Positions 1 through 12,013 of a stretch of 64,000 nt of DNA are shown here, piece by piece; position 1 is the stretch's first letter, and each line of letters starts with the position of its first letter. The notes below the pieces were generated by a model, which saw nothing but the letters and a program-made list of their open reading frames with translations, was not told where the DNA came from and made no database searches. Source of the stretch: Dryococelus australis (taxonomy: Eukaryota > Arthropoda > Insecta > Phasmatodea > Phasmatidae); contig CM056994.1 in the NCBI GenBank assembly GCA_029891345.1, positions 56,327,251 to 56,391,250 on the forward strand, read 5' to 3'. The position numbers and the translations under genes are program-made.

Positions 1-365
1 CTGGACACAGCAACTACTTTACTACAGCCACGTTACTGAAACCAGCAACAAAAATCTTGGTTAGTTTTCCGACAGTTTAGCACCAGTTTCGAAAAATTTA
101 TCTTGCATATAGCGGGTATAAGTAAAGTTTGTAATCAGAGAAAGACTTTTCGGATACTCTTTATATGCGAAAGACATTACCCTCCTTCTGGATTCATCGT
201 GGTTGGGTGAATATAGTTTCTTCAATATGATTGGCTAACCCAACGTTAACTTTGCGTTATGCTGAAGTTGGGTCAACTTGTCACTTGCAAACATTACCTT
301 TACGTCACTCTTGAGTGTGAATACACTGCTGCGCATTCTATACCTGGACACAAAAACAACGCAAA
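1..365. other. No recognised feature
   Basis: AT-rich sequence with no long reading frame, no recognisable repeat family and no splice-flanked coding block. It would be upstream or intronic sequence of the IR gene whose first visible exon starts at 1518. Confidence 0.5.
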
Positions 366-752
366 GTTATAGGCTATTCACGAGTAATTGAGCACTTTAG
401 CAAACAAACCTTTGGAAAACGTCACTGCCCCTGACTGCATGTATTTTAACGGGTACACTGTCAAGTGTGCGTCGAGTAAAATGGTGACGACGGAAAGAAA
501 GTAGTTGCACTTCCTAACGTTGAATTAAAAGTGTTAAGTAAACATTTGTCAATACTAGAATTATTTATTGTGCTTTATGTTTTTCAATGCACGTGAGTGT
601 AGCAATTGGCGCGGTTGTAAAACATTTACTTTTGTAATAATGTCACAGTTTCACTGAACCAACGTGTGAATAAAAAGATCAGGCTTATGGCAACATTAAA
701 TTTACAAATGGAGGAATAATACACAACGTGCACACAAGTAGATCTTTAGGCT
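366..752 (-). mobile_element. MITE copy (GGCTATTCACGA family), truncated
   Basis: The left edge reads GGCTATTCACGAGTAATTGA followed by GCACTTT, which matches the terminal repeat of the fuller copy at 56325-56752. The inner part (near 640-745, with ACGTGCACACAAGTAGATCTT) matches that copy in reverse complement. The element is therefore present in the opposite orientation and lacks its second terminal repeat near 752. There is no coding capacity. Confidence 0.65.
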
Positions 753-1169
753 CACGCGTACCTGGAGAATTTTCCACATTTGAGGCTGAGAAGCGCGGGA
801 GTGATAAGGGCGACACTTTCACTCACATCAAGTACGCCATCGTCGCTAAGAGCAAGGCTCTGAACTGGCGTGGCAGTCTCACTGCGTATACCTAGAGGAC
901 TTTCAGTAGGTGACCCCATTATTATATTTGTGAAAAGTCTGTATGAATGTCCAGTGCATGGCCCTTGAGTAGTTATGTGTTTATTCGATGCATAGGTATA
1001 TCTTGAACTACAGGACTTTCAAAAAGCAGTTTTTAACTATATTGTAGTATTATGAAATTGTGTTTCTAGTGAGCGTGACGCCTTGAAAGCACTCAACAGC
1101 CACCGTCTGAAGTATGTGTTCTTTTCGTAGAACAGAAAATTGGACATGCACGTTTAATAGTTTCGTACC
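753..1169. other. No recognised feature
   Basis: No coding block with splice signals and no clear repeat. A short slightly GC-richer patch near 820-900 has no supporting context. Confidence 0.4.
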
Positions 1170-1320
1170 GACCTCCCGTGGCGCAGTCGGTTTGTGCGCC
1201 ACCGGTCTGGGTGCGGGAGGTTATGGGTTCGATTTCTAGACAAGGCATGGGCGTTAGCTTAAGTTAGATCATAAGTTAGTTTTTAAGCCATCTGCTGATA
1301 AGCCTTCAGGAATAACACAG
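1170..1320 (+). mobile_element. tRNA-derived SINE, family 1
   Basis: CCCGTGGCGCAGTCGGTTTG is a pol III A-box-like block and GGGTTCGATTTC about 40 bases later is a B box. The spacing is that of a tRNA head. It does not fold into a clean tRNA acceptor stem, and unrelated tail sequence follows, so this is a SINE rather than a functional tRNA gene. It ends about 200 bp upstream of the IR exon at 1518. Confidence 0.65.
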
Positions 1321-1517
1321 GGGGACGTTAATAAGCCCTTTACAATGCAATACTATAATTTCGTTGAAAAACATGCATTTCAATCACTCTGCGATGCAGT
1401 TCAAGCGGGGGTTTTCAAAAACGTTCAGTTCATCATGAAAAGACCACGAGGCAATGTACTTCATATTAAATTAGGTCAATCGGCGATGGTTGTGAGTGCG
1501 GATGTGTTGGTGCGCAG

Positions 1518-1826
1518 AACTCAGCGCGGCAGTTCCTGAACGGGAGCTACCACTGGCTGGTGTGGTCGGCGGACGGCGGCGGGTCGCGCGTGGAGGTGGC
1601 GCAGCAGCTCAACCTGAGCGTGGACAGCGAGCTGGCGTGGGCGTCCTCCGGCGCCGGGGGCGGCGTCGAGCTGCACGATGTGTACCGCGTGGGGCCCGGC
1701 ATGCCGGCCGTGCACACGCTGGCGGGCCTTTGGACCCGGGACCAGGGGCTGCACTACCTCCTCGTCGACTACAAGTACCTCCGCAGGACAGACCTCGCGG
1801 GGCTCCGGCTGCGCACCGGCATCACC
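1518..1826 (+). CDS. Ionotropic receptor (IR75-like), exon a: amino-terminal region
   Basis: The open stretch is flanked by an acceptor (TGGTGCGCAG, ending at 1517) and a consensus donor (GTGAGT at 1827). It is 309 nt, phase 0 at both ends, and encodes 103 residues. The translation begins NSARQFLNGSYHWLVWSADG and ends KYLRRTDLAGLRLRTGIT. This arrangement (SYHWL block, VDSE, a DVYR segment, then a K-YLRR-L-G-LR hydrophobic strand) resembles the amino-terminal domain of insect IR75-group receptors, the chemosensory relatives of ionotropic glutamate receptors that sit in olfactory neuron cilia with a co-receptor. It lacks a start codon and signal peptide, so earlier exons lie upstream of the window or were not seen. 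The exon is strikingly GC-rich against AT-rich surroundings. The family assignment is good; the subgroup is less certain. Confidence 0.82.
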
Positions 1827-1829
1827 GTG

Positions 1830-2323
1830 AGTCTGCAGCAGCCACTCGTCGTTATATACTTACAACTTTCCTTAACAGTTGTATGGACCTGCACGTTTTT
1901 TGTGAAATAGTTGTTCGCGCGAATACGCGTATCTCGGTAAATAAATGTTCTGTAAATACGACTTCTTGTCAGAAAAGAAAAAAAAATACAATTATCTATT
2001 TCCCTATTATTTTACTTTTGTCATATTTAGTATCTTCTTGGAGAAAAAAAAACGCGAATGTGGTCAAATATCACATTTTTAAAGCTTGCCTGCGCAGCTT
2101 CCTTAAACGGCAAGAGAAAAGTACAAAGATAAGGACGTAATTTAATCTGTGGGCTTTCTTCACGTGTAATAAAACCTCACTGTTACAGATCTGAATTGCA
2201 CAGTACAGCGTCACGACGGAAACACTGCACGCCTTGCGCGTAGGAGCGATGAGGCACTAGGCGTACGTGTTATTGTCGTCCATACGCGTCTTGACTTGGA
2301 CGCGCAGCTCCGACTAACTCTCT
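1830..2323. other. Intron 1 sequence, nothing recognised
   Basis: AT-rich intronic sequence after the exon donor. Reading frames here are read-through from the exon or low-complexity. Confidence 0.5.
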
Positions 2324-2324
2324 G

Positions 2325-2572
2325 CTCGGGGCCACGGTTCTCAGTGGTTAGACTGCTCGCCTCCCTCCCATATTGTCGAAACGGGTTCGATTCCTGGCGG
2401 GGTCGCTCCCATATTTTCGCACGTGGGAATCGTGCCGGATGATGCCGCTGGTCAGCGGGTTTTCTCGGGGAGCTCCCTTTCATTCCGGCGCTGCTCCACA
2501 CTCTCCACTCTTCACCCTCATTGTCTCTCAAGACCTCGCTGTTAATAAGCCGCCCAAATAATTTCACTCGCT
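2325..2572 (+). mobile_element. tRNA-derived SINE, family 2
   Basis: The tRNA-like head has an A-box-like TTCTCAGTGGTTAGACTG and a B box GGGTTCGATTCCTGG. The body carries AATCGTGCCGGATGATGCCG, and the tail ends near CTCTCAAGACCTCGCTGTTA. The same body occurs at 45690-45995 (plus) and 25443-25700 (minus), and a tail fragment occurs near 8757-8800. Copies diverge by substitutions and small gaps, as expected for an old SINE family. Reading frames across it are spurious. Confidence 0.8.
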
Positions 2573-2574
2573 CA

Positions 2575-3149
2575 CTGAAGCCCTGCGGAGGTTCTGCTTA
2601 CAGGCTATTCCTTCCCCTCGTGTAAACAAAGCTCAACCAAGTCTAGAGAATTACACCAAAGGTGCATTACACTACATTCCTGCACACTCGCTTCAATAAT
2701 GTTATGTATAAGAACTATTTATTACTAGGAATTATCAACACACATATTTTCTCCCTGTTTTTATTTTCATGAATTATAAATTAAGTATTATAATTTATAA
2801 ATAAAATATCAGGAAATGTTTGATTTAACCAAAAATGTGAAACTTTCATGTTGACAGAAGTATAAAACGCTTGTGATACATGCCATACTAAGGGTAAAAA
2901 CTAAACACGTCATATGTAAGATGATTTTTCAAATGTTTGATTTAAAAAATATGTGCAAATACCACGAATACTCGATCGCAGTATCTTCACAAGTTTTTGG
3001 ATAAAATCTCTGAAACATCACGCCGTGAATGACGTGTTTGGATATTTACTAGGTATGGCATGTATCACAAGCCGTCTACACTTATGTTAACATAAACATA
3101 TCTCATTTTGGTAAAATAAAACTCCATTAATATTTAATGTGAATAAAAG
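2575..3149. repeat. Palindromic MITE-like sequence related to 58.6-59.3 kb
   Basis: The stretch ACTGAAGCCCTGC, AGAGAATTACACCA and the block near 2735-2760 recur in the element at 58625-59335. The segment TATAAAACGCTTGTGATACATGCCATA near 2860 is mirrored by TATGGCATGTATCACAAGC near 3050, an internal inverted repeat. It has no coding capacity and directly precedes the 123-bp tandem array, whose unit also derives from this family. Confidence 0.55.
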
Positions 3150-3764
3150 CAGTGAGAAAATATGCGTGTTGTTTATACCTACTAAGATAAAGCAACACGC
3201 CCATGTATCCCCGGCCTAAAGCCCCTGACACACTGTCAAATTTTTGCCTTCAGCTGTACTTGACAATAAAAACAGTGAGAAAATATGCGTGTTGTTTATA
3301 CCTACTAAGATAAAGCAACACGCCCATGTATCCCCGGCCTAAAGCCCCTGTCACACTGTCAAATTTTTGCCTTCAGCTGCACTTGACAATAAAAACAGTG
3401 AGAAAATATGCGTGTTGTTTATACCTACTAAGATAAAGCAACACGCCCATGTATCCCCGGCCTAAAGCCCCTGACACACTGTCAAATTTTTGCCTTCAGC
3501 TGTACTTGACAATAAAAAACAGTGAGAAAATATGCGTGTTGTTTATACCTACTAAGATAAAGCAACACGCCCATGTATCCCCGGCCTAAAGCCCCTGTCA
3601 CACTGTCAAATTTTTGCCTTCAGCTGCACTTGACAATAAAAACAGTGAGAAAATATGCGTGTTGTTTATACCTACTAAGATAAAGCAACACGCCCATGTA
3701 TCCCCGGCCTAAAGCCCCTGTCACACTGTTAAATTTTTGCCTTCAGCTGTACTTGACAATAAAA
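3150..3764. repeat. 123-bp tandem array, five units
   Basis: Units begin CAGTGAGAAAATATGCGTGT at about 3150, 3273, 3396, 3520 and 3643. They are nearly identical. Units 1 and 3 carry CTGACACACTG with GCTGTACTT, and units 2 and 4 carry CTGTCACACTG with GCTGCACTT, so copies alternate. Each unit holds a stem GCGTGTTG...CAACACGC. A single diverged relative of the unit lies near 58846 inside a MITE-like element, suggesting that the array expanded from one. Confidence 0.9.
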
Positions 3765-4950
3765 TTTGAATTCGAAATATTGCCATCAATTTTTTATTTC
3801 CAATAAATGTTATCAAATAGTCTTGAATGTGTTTGAAAATGTGTCTCACTGTCAACAGGTTTTACTGGGAGAATCTAATTTGAACTATTATTTTAAAATG
3901 ATTTTCATAGTAAGATATTGCTTTTGTTATCCAATGCAATCCCTTACAGGAAGAAATGTAAGGAATATTGTAATTTATTCCCGCTTCTTTACTAAATTCA
4001 AATTTTATATATCAGATATGTTTCCTGCACAATTATATTTAATGGCTCCGAATTCGTAATATTATGTGAAATATTCTATTAAATTAGCATTCATGACAAG
4101 ACAGCTTCTACATAAATTAAAATTAGTTTCATAACCTACTTCATTTCCAGAAATTGTTCGTTATTTTAAAGTTTCTTGACATCTATTTTTGTCGTGCACG
4201 ATTCTGATTGGCTGATACCATCAAACATCAAAGGGATTTTACAACCGGTGCAATTTTTAAATGTTTGATGGAAACTGAACCATCCAACTTTCTCAGACAA
4301 ATATGGCAACGGTTATGTCGTTTCGATGATGTCATAACTGGTCAACTTTATTTGACCAAACTTATTGGAAGAAGTAGTATGATGGAAACATTTTACAGTG
4401 TGACACACATACACAAGTGAGAAGAGCCATGTTAGCAGTTTCACATGTCCAAACCGAAATAATTTTGTTTCATAATTTATTTTTGTTCAAAAACGTACTT
4501 TTTATATAATATAACAAAACAAATTTATATATAATTTTTGGAAAATTGCTTATATTTTAACCGTTTTTAACAACATATATATGGCGCAGGGTACATATAC
4601 TATTAAGATTATTATCAGGATTTGTTCTGTGTATTATGTTATGTTAGAAAATAAAATTATGTAATTTATTTAGTTTAAATTAATTGCATTTAGCATTATA
4701 AAAACTTTAAACATCACAAATGTACAGCAAGTGGCATATCGCCGAACTCATATTTTCGAGACGAGTTCGAATTTGCGATTACGTGTTTTCATCCATCGCA
4801 ATATTGCATATTATTTAGTCATAGGTATGCAATTTAGAATCTTTAAAGTAAGTATCACGAATTTGTGCAGCCAAAAACAACCCTGAACACAATTTTGTAA
4901 CCACATTTTCTCAAGTCGTGTTGTAAGCATAGTAGCTATGAGACTCCAGT
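3765..4950. other. AT-rich intronic sequence, nothing recognised
   Basis: Very AT-rich. The short open frame starting at 3766 begins at the array edge, has no homology I recognise and has the composition of the surrounding DNA. Confidence 0.5.
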
Positions 4951-4954
4951 ATCC

Positions 4955-5440
4955 ACGATTTTTATAGGCATAGTTGACTATAATTTTCGAACCATTAAGG
5001 TTAGAACCTTGGAATTCAGTATGTAGTAATCATTTCCAACTCCGATAATGTATGTATGGTACGACCAGCAATATCACTTTTATAGGCATAGTTGACAATT
5101 TGCGAACCGTTAGGATCAGAAATTTGAAATTCAGTATGTATGCATAATTTGCGGCCCCGAGAACAAATATAAGAATCATTAAGCTTTAAATAATTTTATC
5201 CACATGTTCAAGCCCTTGAGACTTGGAACGTACGAAGCCACCTCAAACCCAGTCAGTCCGATGCAGTACACTATGATATAGGCCTTTTTAAAACTTAGTT
5301 GACCATCATTTTCGAACCCCTGACGCCAGAACCACACAACTCAGATCGCAAGTAAGAGTTCAGACACTGATACGACACATTAGGTGAAATTTTAATTTAT
5401 AAGCATAGTCAGCTTAATGTCTGTCAATGCATTTACATAT
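4955..5440. repeat. Diverged tandem copies related to the foldback A core
   Basis: TTTTATAGGCATAGTTGAC recurs near 4968 and 5080, and a weaker version near 5290 (AAAACTTAGTTGACCATCA). Each is followed by TTCGAACC-like, GAACC/GAAATT and CAGTATGTA blocks. The phrase CTTTTATAGGCATACTTGG also occurs near 13930 in foldback element A, and CTTGAGACTTGGAACGTACGA near 5215 matches 13975. These are decayed fragments of the same repeat family. Confidence 0.5.
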
Positions 5441-5689
5441 TAGCTAACATGGCGACCATAAAAATCAGTGAAAATGCATCAACGTAATTTATTTTATTGA
5501 TAATACTTACTTGGAGATAACGAGTTTTTTAACTGCTGAATGGACATAAAATGTTTCAGAATTGCTTAGTGTACATTGCAAATTGTGCAAACTCTTGTTT
5601 TAACATAGCATTGCAATGCAGAACTGAATCTTATATAATTTACAAGCAGAAATACAAATTGCAATGAACGAAAAGTTGTAAATATATTC

Positions 5690-7865
5690 ATCAATTCTGT
5701 TTTCAAACAAGAGTCCCAGTTATTAACGACCGCACTTGAACACTAAACAATCGCCTCCTCTTCACCTGAAATTTCTCTTGCATCAGCTTCTGCCTTTTCT
5801 TGCTCAGCTAGATTGCTTTCAGCTAGATTGCTAGATTCAGTTTTGTTTAAAACAGTATTTTCTCAATGCCAAGTAATAACAGAAATTCTTCAGACATAGG
5901 ATGTTAAGGTATTTTTAATTTTTCAGGCTTCAAAACGGCACTTTTTGTGATAACGTCTGGGACTGTAGTGTAGCTGTCCAAGACTTGACCCTTTTACAAA
6001 TATTTAAAACTCCAAAAAATTGTTTTCCGTGTAAATAAACAGCTATCTGAAACCTAAGGTAAAATTGGTTGTGTAAGATGCAAACTTTGGAGGAACGAAG
6101 GCTTCTTAGCTTTGATGCATATTTCTCACAATAACAAAAAATATATAAATATGAACACACAGCTTTTACAGATAACCTCATTCTTTTGGCTTTAGCTTTC
6201 TTTCTTCCACAATTTTTTATTGTCTTCTTTCCCCCCGAGCTTTACCTGGCGATGCTGGTACGATTTAAATACACTCTCAAACATTATCCATGTTTAAATC
6301 ATTCCCAGAAACAACGAAACTAAAAAATATCTGCTTGTTTACATACAAATCCGTTGTTGCGACGCTAACGTAGAGGCGATATGCAATACAATAATATAAG
6401 TTTGTTCCATTCGGCCTCTCTTTTTGTTTCTCGGAAGTTATGAGAGATGAGGTCAAAGTTGATTGGGCAAAAAGAGCTGCTAACTCTTTCGAAGCAAATG
6501 TAACGCATTTAGGCGCATTCTTGTATAAATAGCAGAATGGCAAATATAGCTTATACCTTTTAGCATACATATTTTTGTGGTAGTTATTATTCATCAATTA
6601 ATTTTCCCCCGAAAAGTTAATTAAAAATAATTCCATCATACATAACATCTTAAATTTAGTGCATAATCCATTCAAAGATATATTGAAAGGTTCAGGCACT
6701 GTCGTTTTTGTAAAAAAGAAAGATGGCGAACCATTGAAGCCCGCCAAAATGTACCCAGCAGACGATTTGTCCATGCAATTAGAGGAGGAGCAAAAAGGGC
6801 ATGACCTAAGTGACCCGAGGGCATTTTGAACGCCCACCACCATACTGCTTCCGGTCAATTGAATGCGAAAGAGACGAAAGTTAAAAAAGAACGGCCAAAT
6901 GGAACACACCTTGTATCTTTCTCTTCAAGTGTAACAGTGGTACCAACTTAAGCTCATTTGGGATTACTACTGACAATACAACACCACATAAAGTCCTGCA
7001 AGTAATAATAATAGCTCCAAAATTGCAATACCTCGGTTTAGAACAAAACAGTTTTGGTACATGAAAATAGAACAACAGTACAAAAGCATTGGCCATGACG
7101 AATTCTGCTGCTGGAACTTATGGTGGACATAACAAGTTAAGGAACAGTTTCCCACCATGACGCAAGGAGTTTTCGAACTGCTTTCATTTTTTGGAATGAA
7201 TATTTTGGTTGGACATAACAAGTTATGGAAACATTTCAAATGCTAACCATGTGAAGTGCGATGTGCTGTACAAGATGGAGCCTCAAACTTAATTTTGATC
7301 TTTGGTGGACATAACGAGTTTTGGAAATTGGCAACTCAATTGGTCTTGCCCCATTGATCTTGTCTGTTTGTCTGGCCAGCCTTGTTAGTTAGATGGTCTG
7401 ATTGGTTGGCATGGAGGTTTAGTATTGTTAACTCCTATGAACAGTTTGTATGATTGGTTGGTCTTGGGGTGGTCTGATCGGTATTGAAGGTTAATATGGC
7501 CGGGCTTATTGATTGGTAGGTCTTGATATCAGTTTGTGTGGTCGGCCAGTCTTGTTGGTTGGCAAACTAACTGTATTTTGGAATGTTTGCATGTTTATTA
7601 TAAATGCAATATTGGCCATGTTGACTGTTGTTAGTATCAAATATGTTGACTTGGCAATTGTATACTTAGTTGTCTATTACGTAACAACAAAGCTATTGAC
7701 AGGGTGTTAAACTAACTATGCTTATAAAAGAACTTCTCGCCGAATGTGTTAAATCACTGTCTGAAGGGTTTCATACTGTCTTGAATTTAGTGGCTGTATC
7801 GCAAGTGGTTAAAAAAAAGTTATCAACTATGCTTATAAAAGAGTCGATCAGAGTGTGCTATATCG
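5690..7865. other. No supported gene; low-complexity and old repeat debris
   Basis: On the minus strand 5750-5870 reads as an acidic, serine- and glutamate-rich stretch, and 6180-6240 as a lysine-rich one. Both look like tails of a decayed transposon protein but neither can be assigned. Around 7110-7330 the phrase GGACATAACAAGTTA recurs three times. Around 7350-7560 there is degenerate TTGGTTGG-type low-complexity sequence. Several 60-105 residue frames here have no recognisable domain and are not reported as genes. Confidence 0.45.
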
Positions 7866-9589
7866 GAATAATATAAGTAGATAGGTTTGGCCGATTCGGG
7901 CAAAAGAGGATGGAGGTGTAGGAGCTAGGAGCTGATCGATCATCATGTTGTGATATCACCCAACCACCATATTGAATACGAGAGAACTTTACCTTTATCT
8001 CATGCCTGTAACCATGATTTGTGTCCGTGACCTTGAATAACCTTAAACCCGAAAAATCGCAAAAATTCCCAAAAGTTTTAACAAAATCTTATTACAAAAA
8101 CTTTTAATAATTAATAAAAAAATTAATTAATAATTTTAAAAAATGTATTTAAATGTTGAATGTTAGGCATAACAGAATGAGGGACCCTATCCAGAGCTGA
8201 CCAGCTGCCATGTGAAGTGAACCGAGTGCCATATTGTCCCTGAGTGACCTCAACCTAGACATCACGTGCATGATCTTGGCACTATATCCATTTGTCAGCC
8301 GACAAACACAAGAAACATTTATATAATTTGAACGACTTTAATTTTTTCAAAAAATACCTTATGTTTAAAGTCTTCAGTATAGAAGATGACCCAAGAGGGC
8401 CAAGGTCAAATTAAAAGGAGCTCGTATATATCAAACTTCCAACATGGGTCCCCGCACCTTTGTACCAAACTCTCCATAATAATTCTACTAGTTTACATGC
8501 AAGAACCAACTAAGTAACGCTTTAGTGAAAAATGCTGGAATAAATCCAGTGTAAATATATGATGTATAAAACTTGTAATGTAGGTTGTAAGTCAACATTT
8601 GGACAAAGAAAAAAATACGTTAGAGTGATATTGAATGTCCGCAGTTCGAATGCCGATCCGAGTTTCCAATAATTTTAAACAAACTTTGTACGTGATTTTT
8701 TGTCTGTTTTCATGCTTATGAGCACCTGATAGACAGATTTTAGAAATTTCTAAAGGCGAGCTCTCAAGACCTCGCTGTTAAGAGTTGGCCATATCTCTTC
8801 ACTCACTCTAAATATGAGGTATGTTGTATGGACCTGAGTTAGCGACCCGAAACTATAACAAATATTAAATCTCTTTTGGACTTGGAAAAATCTGAACATT
8901 TCCCCCAGAGTTTCTGAGACTGCTTTATGAATGAATAATACAGGCGAAATGCCAGTTTTAGGCATCTGATATAGGAATCAGAGTGAGATAAGAAGTTCGC
9001 AATTCGATTAATGATCCGAGTTTTGGAAGCCTTTTAGCGATGTTCGCAAATGATACAAAGTTTAAAGCATTCTGTAACTGTTAGACACGGCATAGGGACC
9101 TGAGTTCGAAGTTCGAAATCGTAAAAAATATGTAAATTTTCTTGTGGACATAGGAAAAATTTGAAGATTTTTCCGAGTAATGGAGAATGTTATATAGGGC
9201 TGTGGTGCACGCTGGTGCGTTAGTTGATGTCCAGACTTTGAGAAGTTAACATCGATTAGGAAACATTCTCTCACTTTAGAGTGAAAATGAATTGCGAATA
9301 TACGAAGGCCTGCATCTGTCCTCAGTGGTTATGGATCTGCAACCTGCATCATCGCCACCTGATTTTGAGATTGAATTTTCAAGTTCGGAAAAAATTCTCG
9401 ACTACATTAGAGAACCATACGAAGAGTGCTTTTCGCATGAGGAAACATTGTGACAATAGCCACATTCAATTTATGCAAGGCGATACATTGAAGAACCGCA
9501 TCATGATCCACAAGGGTTCGTATTTTAGAAGCCAGCGAGTGTTGCCATCAATAACTTATGCTGCATCGATGACTACTGATTCCATAGGC

Positions 9590-12013
9590 GATTATGATAA
9601 GACAGTTAATGCTATAGGTGGAATGAGTGACCTGCGTCGTGTAATAGAGTCGGTTCGCGCGAAATATACACTTGCAAGACTTTCGTGTGAAATCGATGAA
9701 CTTAAAAATAACCGGCCATAAGCTCTAGATACTGACGATCATGCGACTTTTGCTACGAAGATAAGTAAACATAATCTAGAATACTACAAAACAGTAGTTG
9801 AAGCTGATCATGAAGACATCATAGATGAAAATAAACGTGAAGACAGTGTTGATGCTGAAGAGGAAGGCGATATTCTCGATGCTTCGAGACACACCCCTCC
9901 AATTGTAAACTTTCCAGCAACTAGAAATTTATGGGGTGAGCGTAGATTTGTAGGTATGATGGGATTTTATTCCAAATTTATTCCTGATTTTGCGAAATTG
10001 GCTGAAATTTTGAAGACATTGAAAAGGACAAATGTCGAATTTGTTTGGGGTTTGGGGCACAAGATGCCTTCCATTTATTGAAAGAATTAGCATCACCAAT
10101 GGTATTACATCTCTCTCATTTCGATAAAAAAATTTATCCTTCAGGTAGATGCCAGTTCTAAAGCACTTGGTGCTGTACTTTGCCAGTCGGAAAACGATGT
10201 GTTGGCTACTGTAGCTTACACTAACCGTTCGTTAACGCCAGTGGAATAAAAATTGTCTGCATACTAAAAAGAAGTGTCAACCACAGTATACAGCATGGAA
10301 AAGTTTTCAGATTATTTAGAGGCAAATTGATTTATCTTGCGTACTGACAACCAGGCATTAAGTTGGTTTCTTTCTACCAACAAACCCGTGGATAGGTTAG
10401 CGAGGTGGTTGGTTCGCCTCATTAAGTTTAAATTTACTGTCCAACATATCAAGGGAGTGGGAAATGGTGTGGCCGATTGCTTATCCAGGATATTCGATGA
10501 AGATGAGTTTTGTGAGATACTTCCATCTAGTTACTCTAGTGTGTTCGCGATGCAAGTAGTCGAACAGAATGGTCATATGCGCTTAGAAAACCCTCAAGTA
10601 AAAACCAGGTGGAAGTGTTGCAAGAGTTTACCCCAAGCATATTACACTCTCCAGCAGTATCAGGATAAAGATCCCGAGTGTATTGCCATTAAGGTTGATA
10701 TTAAAGCAGGGAAGGCTGGACCTTATGATATCAGAAAGTGTTTGGTTAGGTATACGGATCATAAATCACGCCTTCTTAGTGGCCATGTGCCGAAAGAATT
10801 GCAAGGACAAAGGCCAAATTTTTCGTTACTACCATAGTACTTCCTTTGGTGGTTACCTCGGACAGGATAAGACAGTTTCTAGAATAAAATTAATCATTTA
10901 GTGGCCTGGTATGGCAAAGGAAATCGAACAACTGGTCCGACAGTGTGAATCTTATCAAAAGACAATACCTCCTAATGTTAAGGTGATATGTCCTTACAGT
11001 TCGGCAGTGGTAAAATTTACTTGGGAACGTGTCTATTAAGACATTTTTGGTCCGTTGCCCAGGACTTCTGCGGGATCTTAGCGGCTGTTGACAGCTTCAG
11101 TAAATTCGCATTTTTCTTTTCCCTGAGACCCATGAAGTCTGCAGAAATCTGTAAAGTGTTAAGTCAATATATATTCCCTATTTTTGGGTCACCAGTCCAT
11201 CAAGTTACCGATAATGCTACATATTTTGTATCTAGTGAGATTAAAACTTGGCATTTGTATGGATAATAGAGCTGGTGTAAATCACGCCTTATTGTATTAT
11301 TTAGTACAGCCATGCGACCGTAATTTGAAAATTGAATTAAGAGTGTTTAAATCAGGGACCCATAAGGAATGGTATATGATACTGTATCAACTTAATTTAG
11401 AGTTTAACAATATCGTTAGTGGCGCAACGAAGAATATTCCTGCTGAAATATTTTTTGGACAGAGATTACTTCGTTTTTTAATTCATGTAAAGGGTCAGCA
11501 TGCTTTTTGTTGTGACACTGTAAGCAATAAGAGGGCATTGGAAGAAGTATGGGAGGTTACCCAGTACCTTCGTTAATGTCATACTAAGTTAGCTGTTCGC
11601 CATAATAGTAATAAGGGTTCTTTCTCTTTCAAGGTAGGAGACGGGGTGCTCTTGAAAACTCACTTTTTAAGTAACAAGGTGACACAGTTTAGTGCTAAAT
11701 TAACTCCAAAATTCATTGGACCCTTCTTAATTAAGATATTTTGACCCCTGTTACTGTTTTGCTAGAGGATTGTAGAAATCCTGGGAACGTTAACAAGGCA
11801 CATTTGTCCCAGCTCAAGATGATTTCTAGTGTTGCTAAATGTGTATTTGATATGTGGACCAAGAATTTCTCCTTGGCAACGAGCTGCATGAAGAAGGCAG
11901 AAGACACTGAGAACACAGATTACATATGTCCCAAAGACCCGAATGAACTTGTTGATAGACTCAGACAATTGATCATTTTGAGACGAGGTGGAAATTTCTT
12001 GCACATTAACTAG
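9590..12013 (+). pseudogene. DUF8207-like viral-type gene relic, left arm of element A (interrupted)
   Basis: The first part (9590-9900) encodes a segment with SDLRRVIESVRAKYTLARLS, a stop at 9719-9721, then an acidic stretch in the same frame (DDHATF, EDIIDENKREDSVDAEEEGD). The second part (from about 11880) encodes KKAEDTENTD and ends with PNELVDRLRQLII before a stop near 12013. Element C has the same order in its DUF8207 gene: VRSKYLLAK near the start and PNELVDRLQLLL near the end. The central DUF8207 block is missing here. A Gypsy fragment (9901-11874) separates the two parts. Proteins of this family are typical of Polinton/adintovirus-like elements in arthropods and their function is unknown. 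The relic is not functional. Confidence 0.65.
9901..11874 (+). pseudogene. Ty3/Gypsy pol fragment: RT end, RNase H, integrase
   Basis: In order, with frameshifts and stops: RT thumb and connection (RFVGMMGFYSKFIPDFAKLA); RNase H (VDASSKALGAVLCQSENDVL, then LRTDNQALSWFL and HIKGVGNGVADCLSRI); the integrase zinc-binding region (WPGMAKEIEQLVRQCESYQK); the integrase core (AAVDSFSKFAFFFSL, VTDNATYF); and the integrase C-terminus (VTVLLEDCRNPGNVNKAHLS). Gag, protease, the RT catalytic core and both LTRs are absent. The fragment lies only in the left arm of foldback A. The right arm has uninterrupted sequence at the matching point (near 15211-15239). Function as an LTR retrotransposon is lost. Confidence 0.9.

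Noticed and set aside
1345-1539. 64-residue frame just before exon a
   Set aside because: It runs through the splice acceptor into exon a in a different frame and shows no IR similarity. The phase-0 exon start at 1518 explains the coding signal better.
2211-2567. 118-residue minus-strand frame
   Set aside because: It lies wholly inside a SINE that recurs elsewhere. The same applies to frames at 45712-46081.
3150-3764. Repeats with internal stems as a possible CRISPR array
   Set aside because: Units are contiguous with no unique spacers, 123 bp long, in a eukaryotic intron.
9281-9721. 146-residue frame as one intact gene
   Set aside because: Only its last third matches the DUF8207-like relic. 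The first part has no counterpart in element C and the mirrored arm copy is broken.
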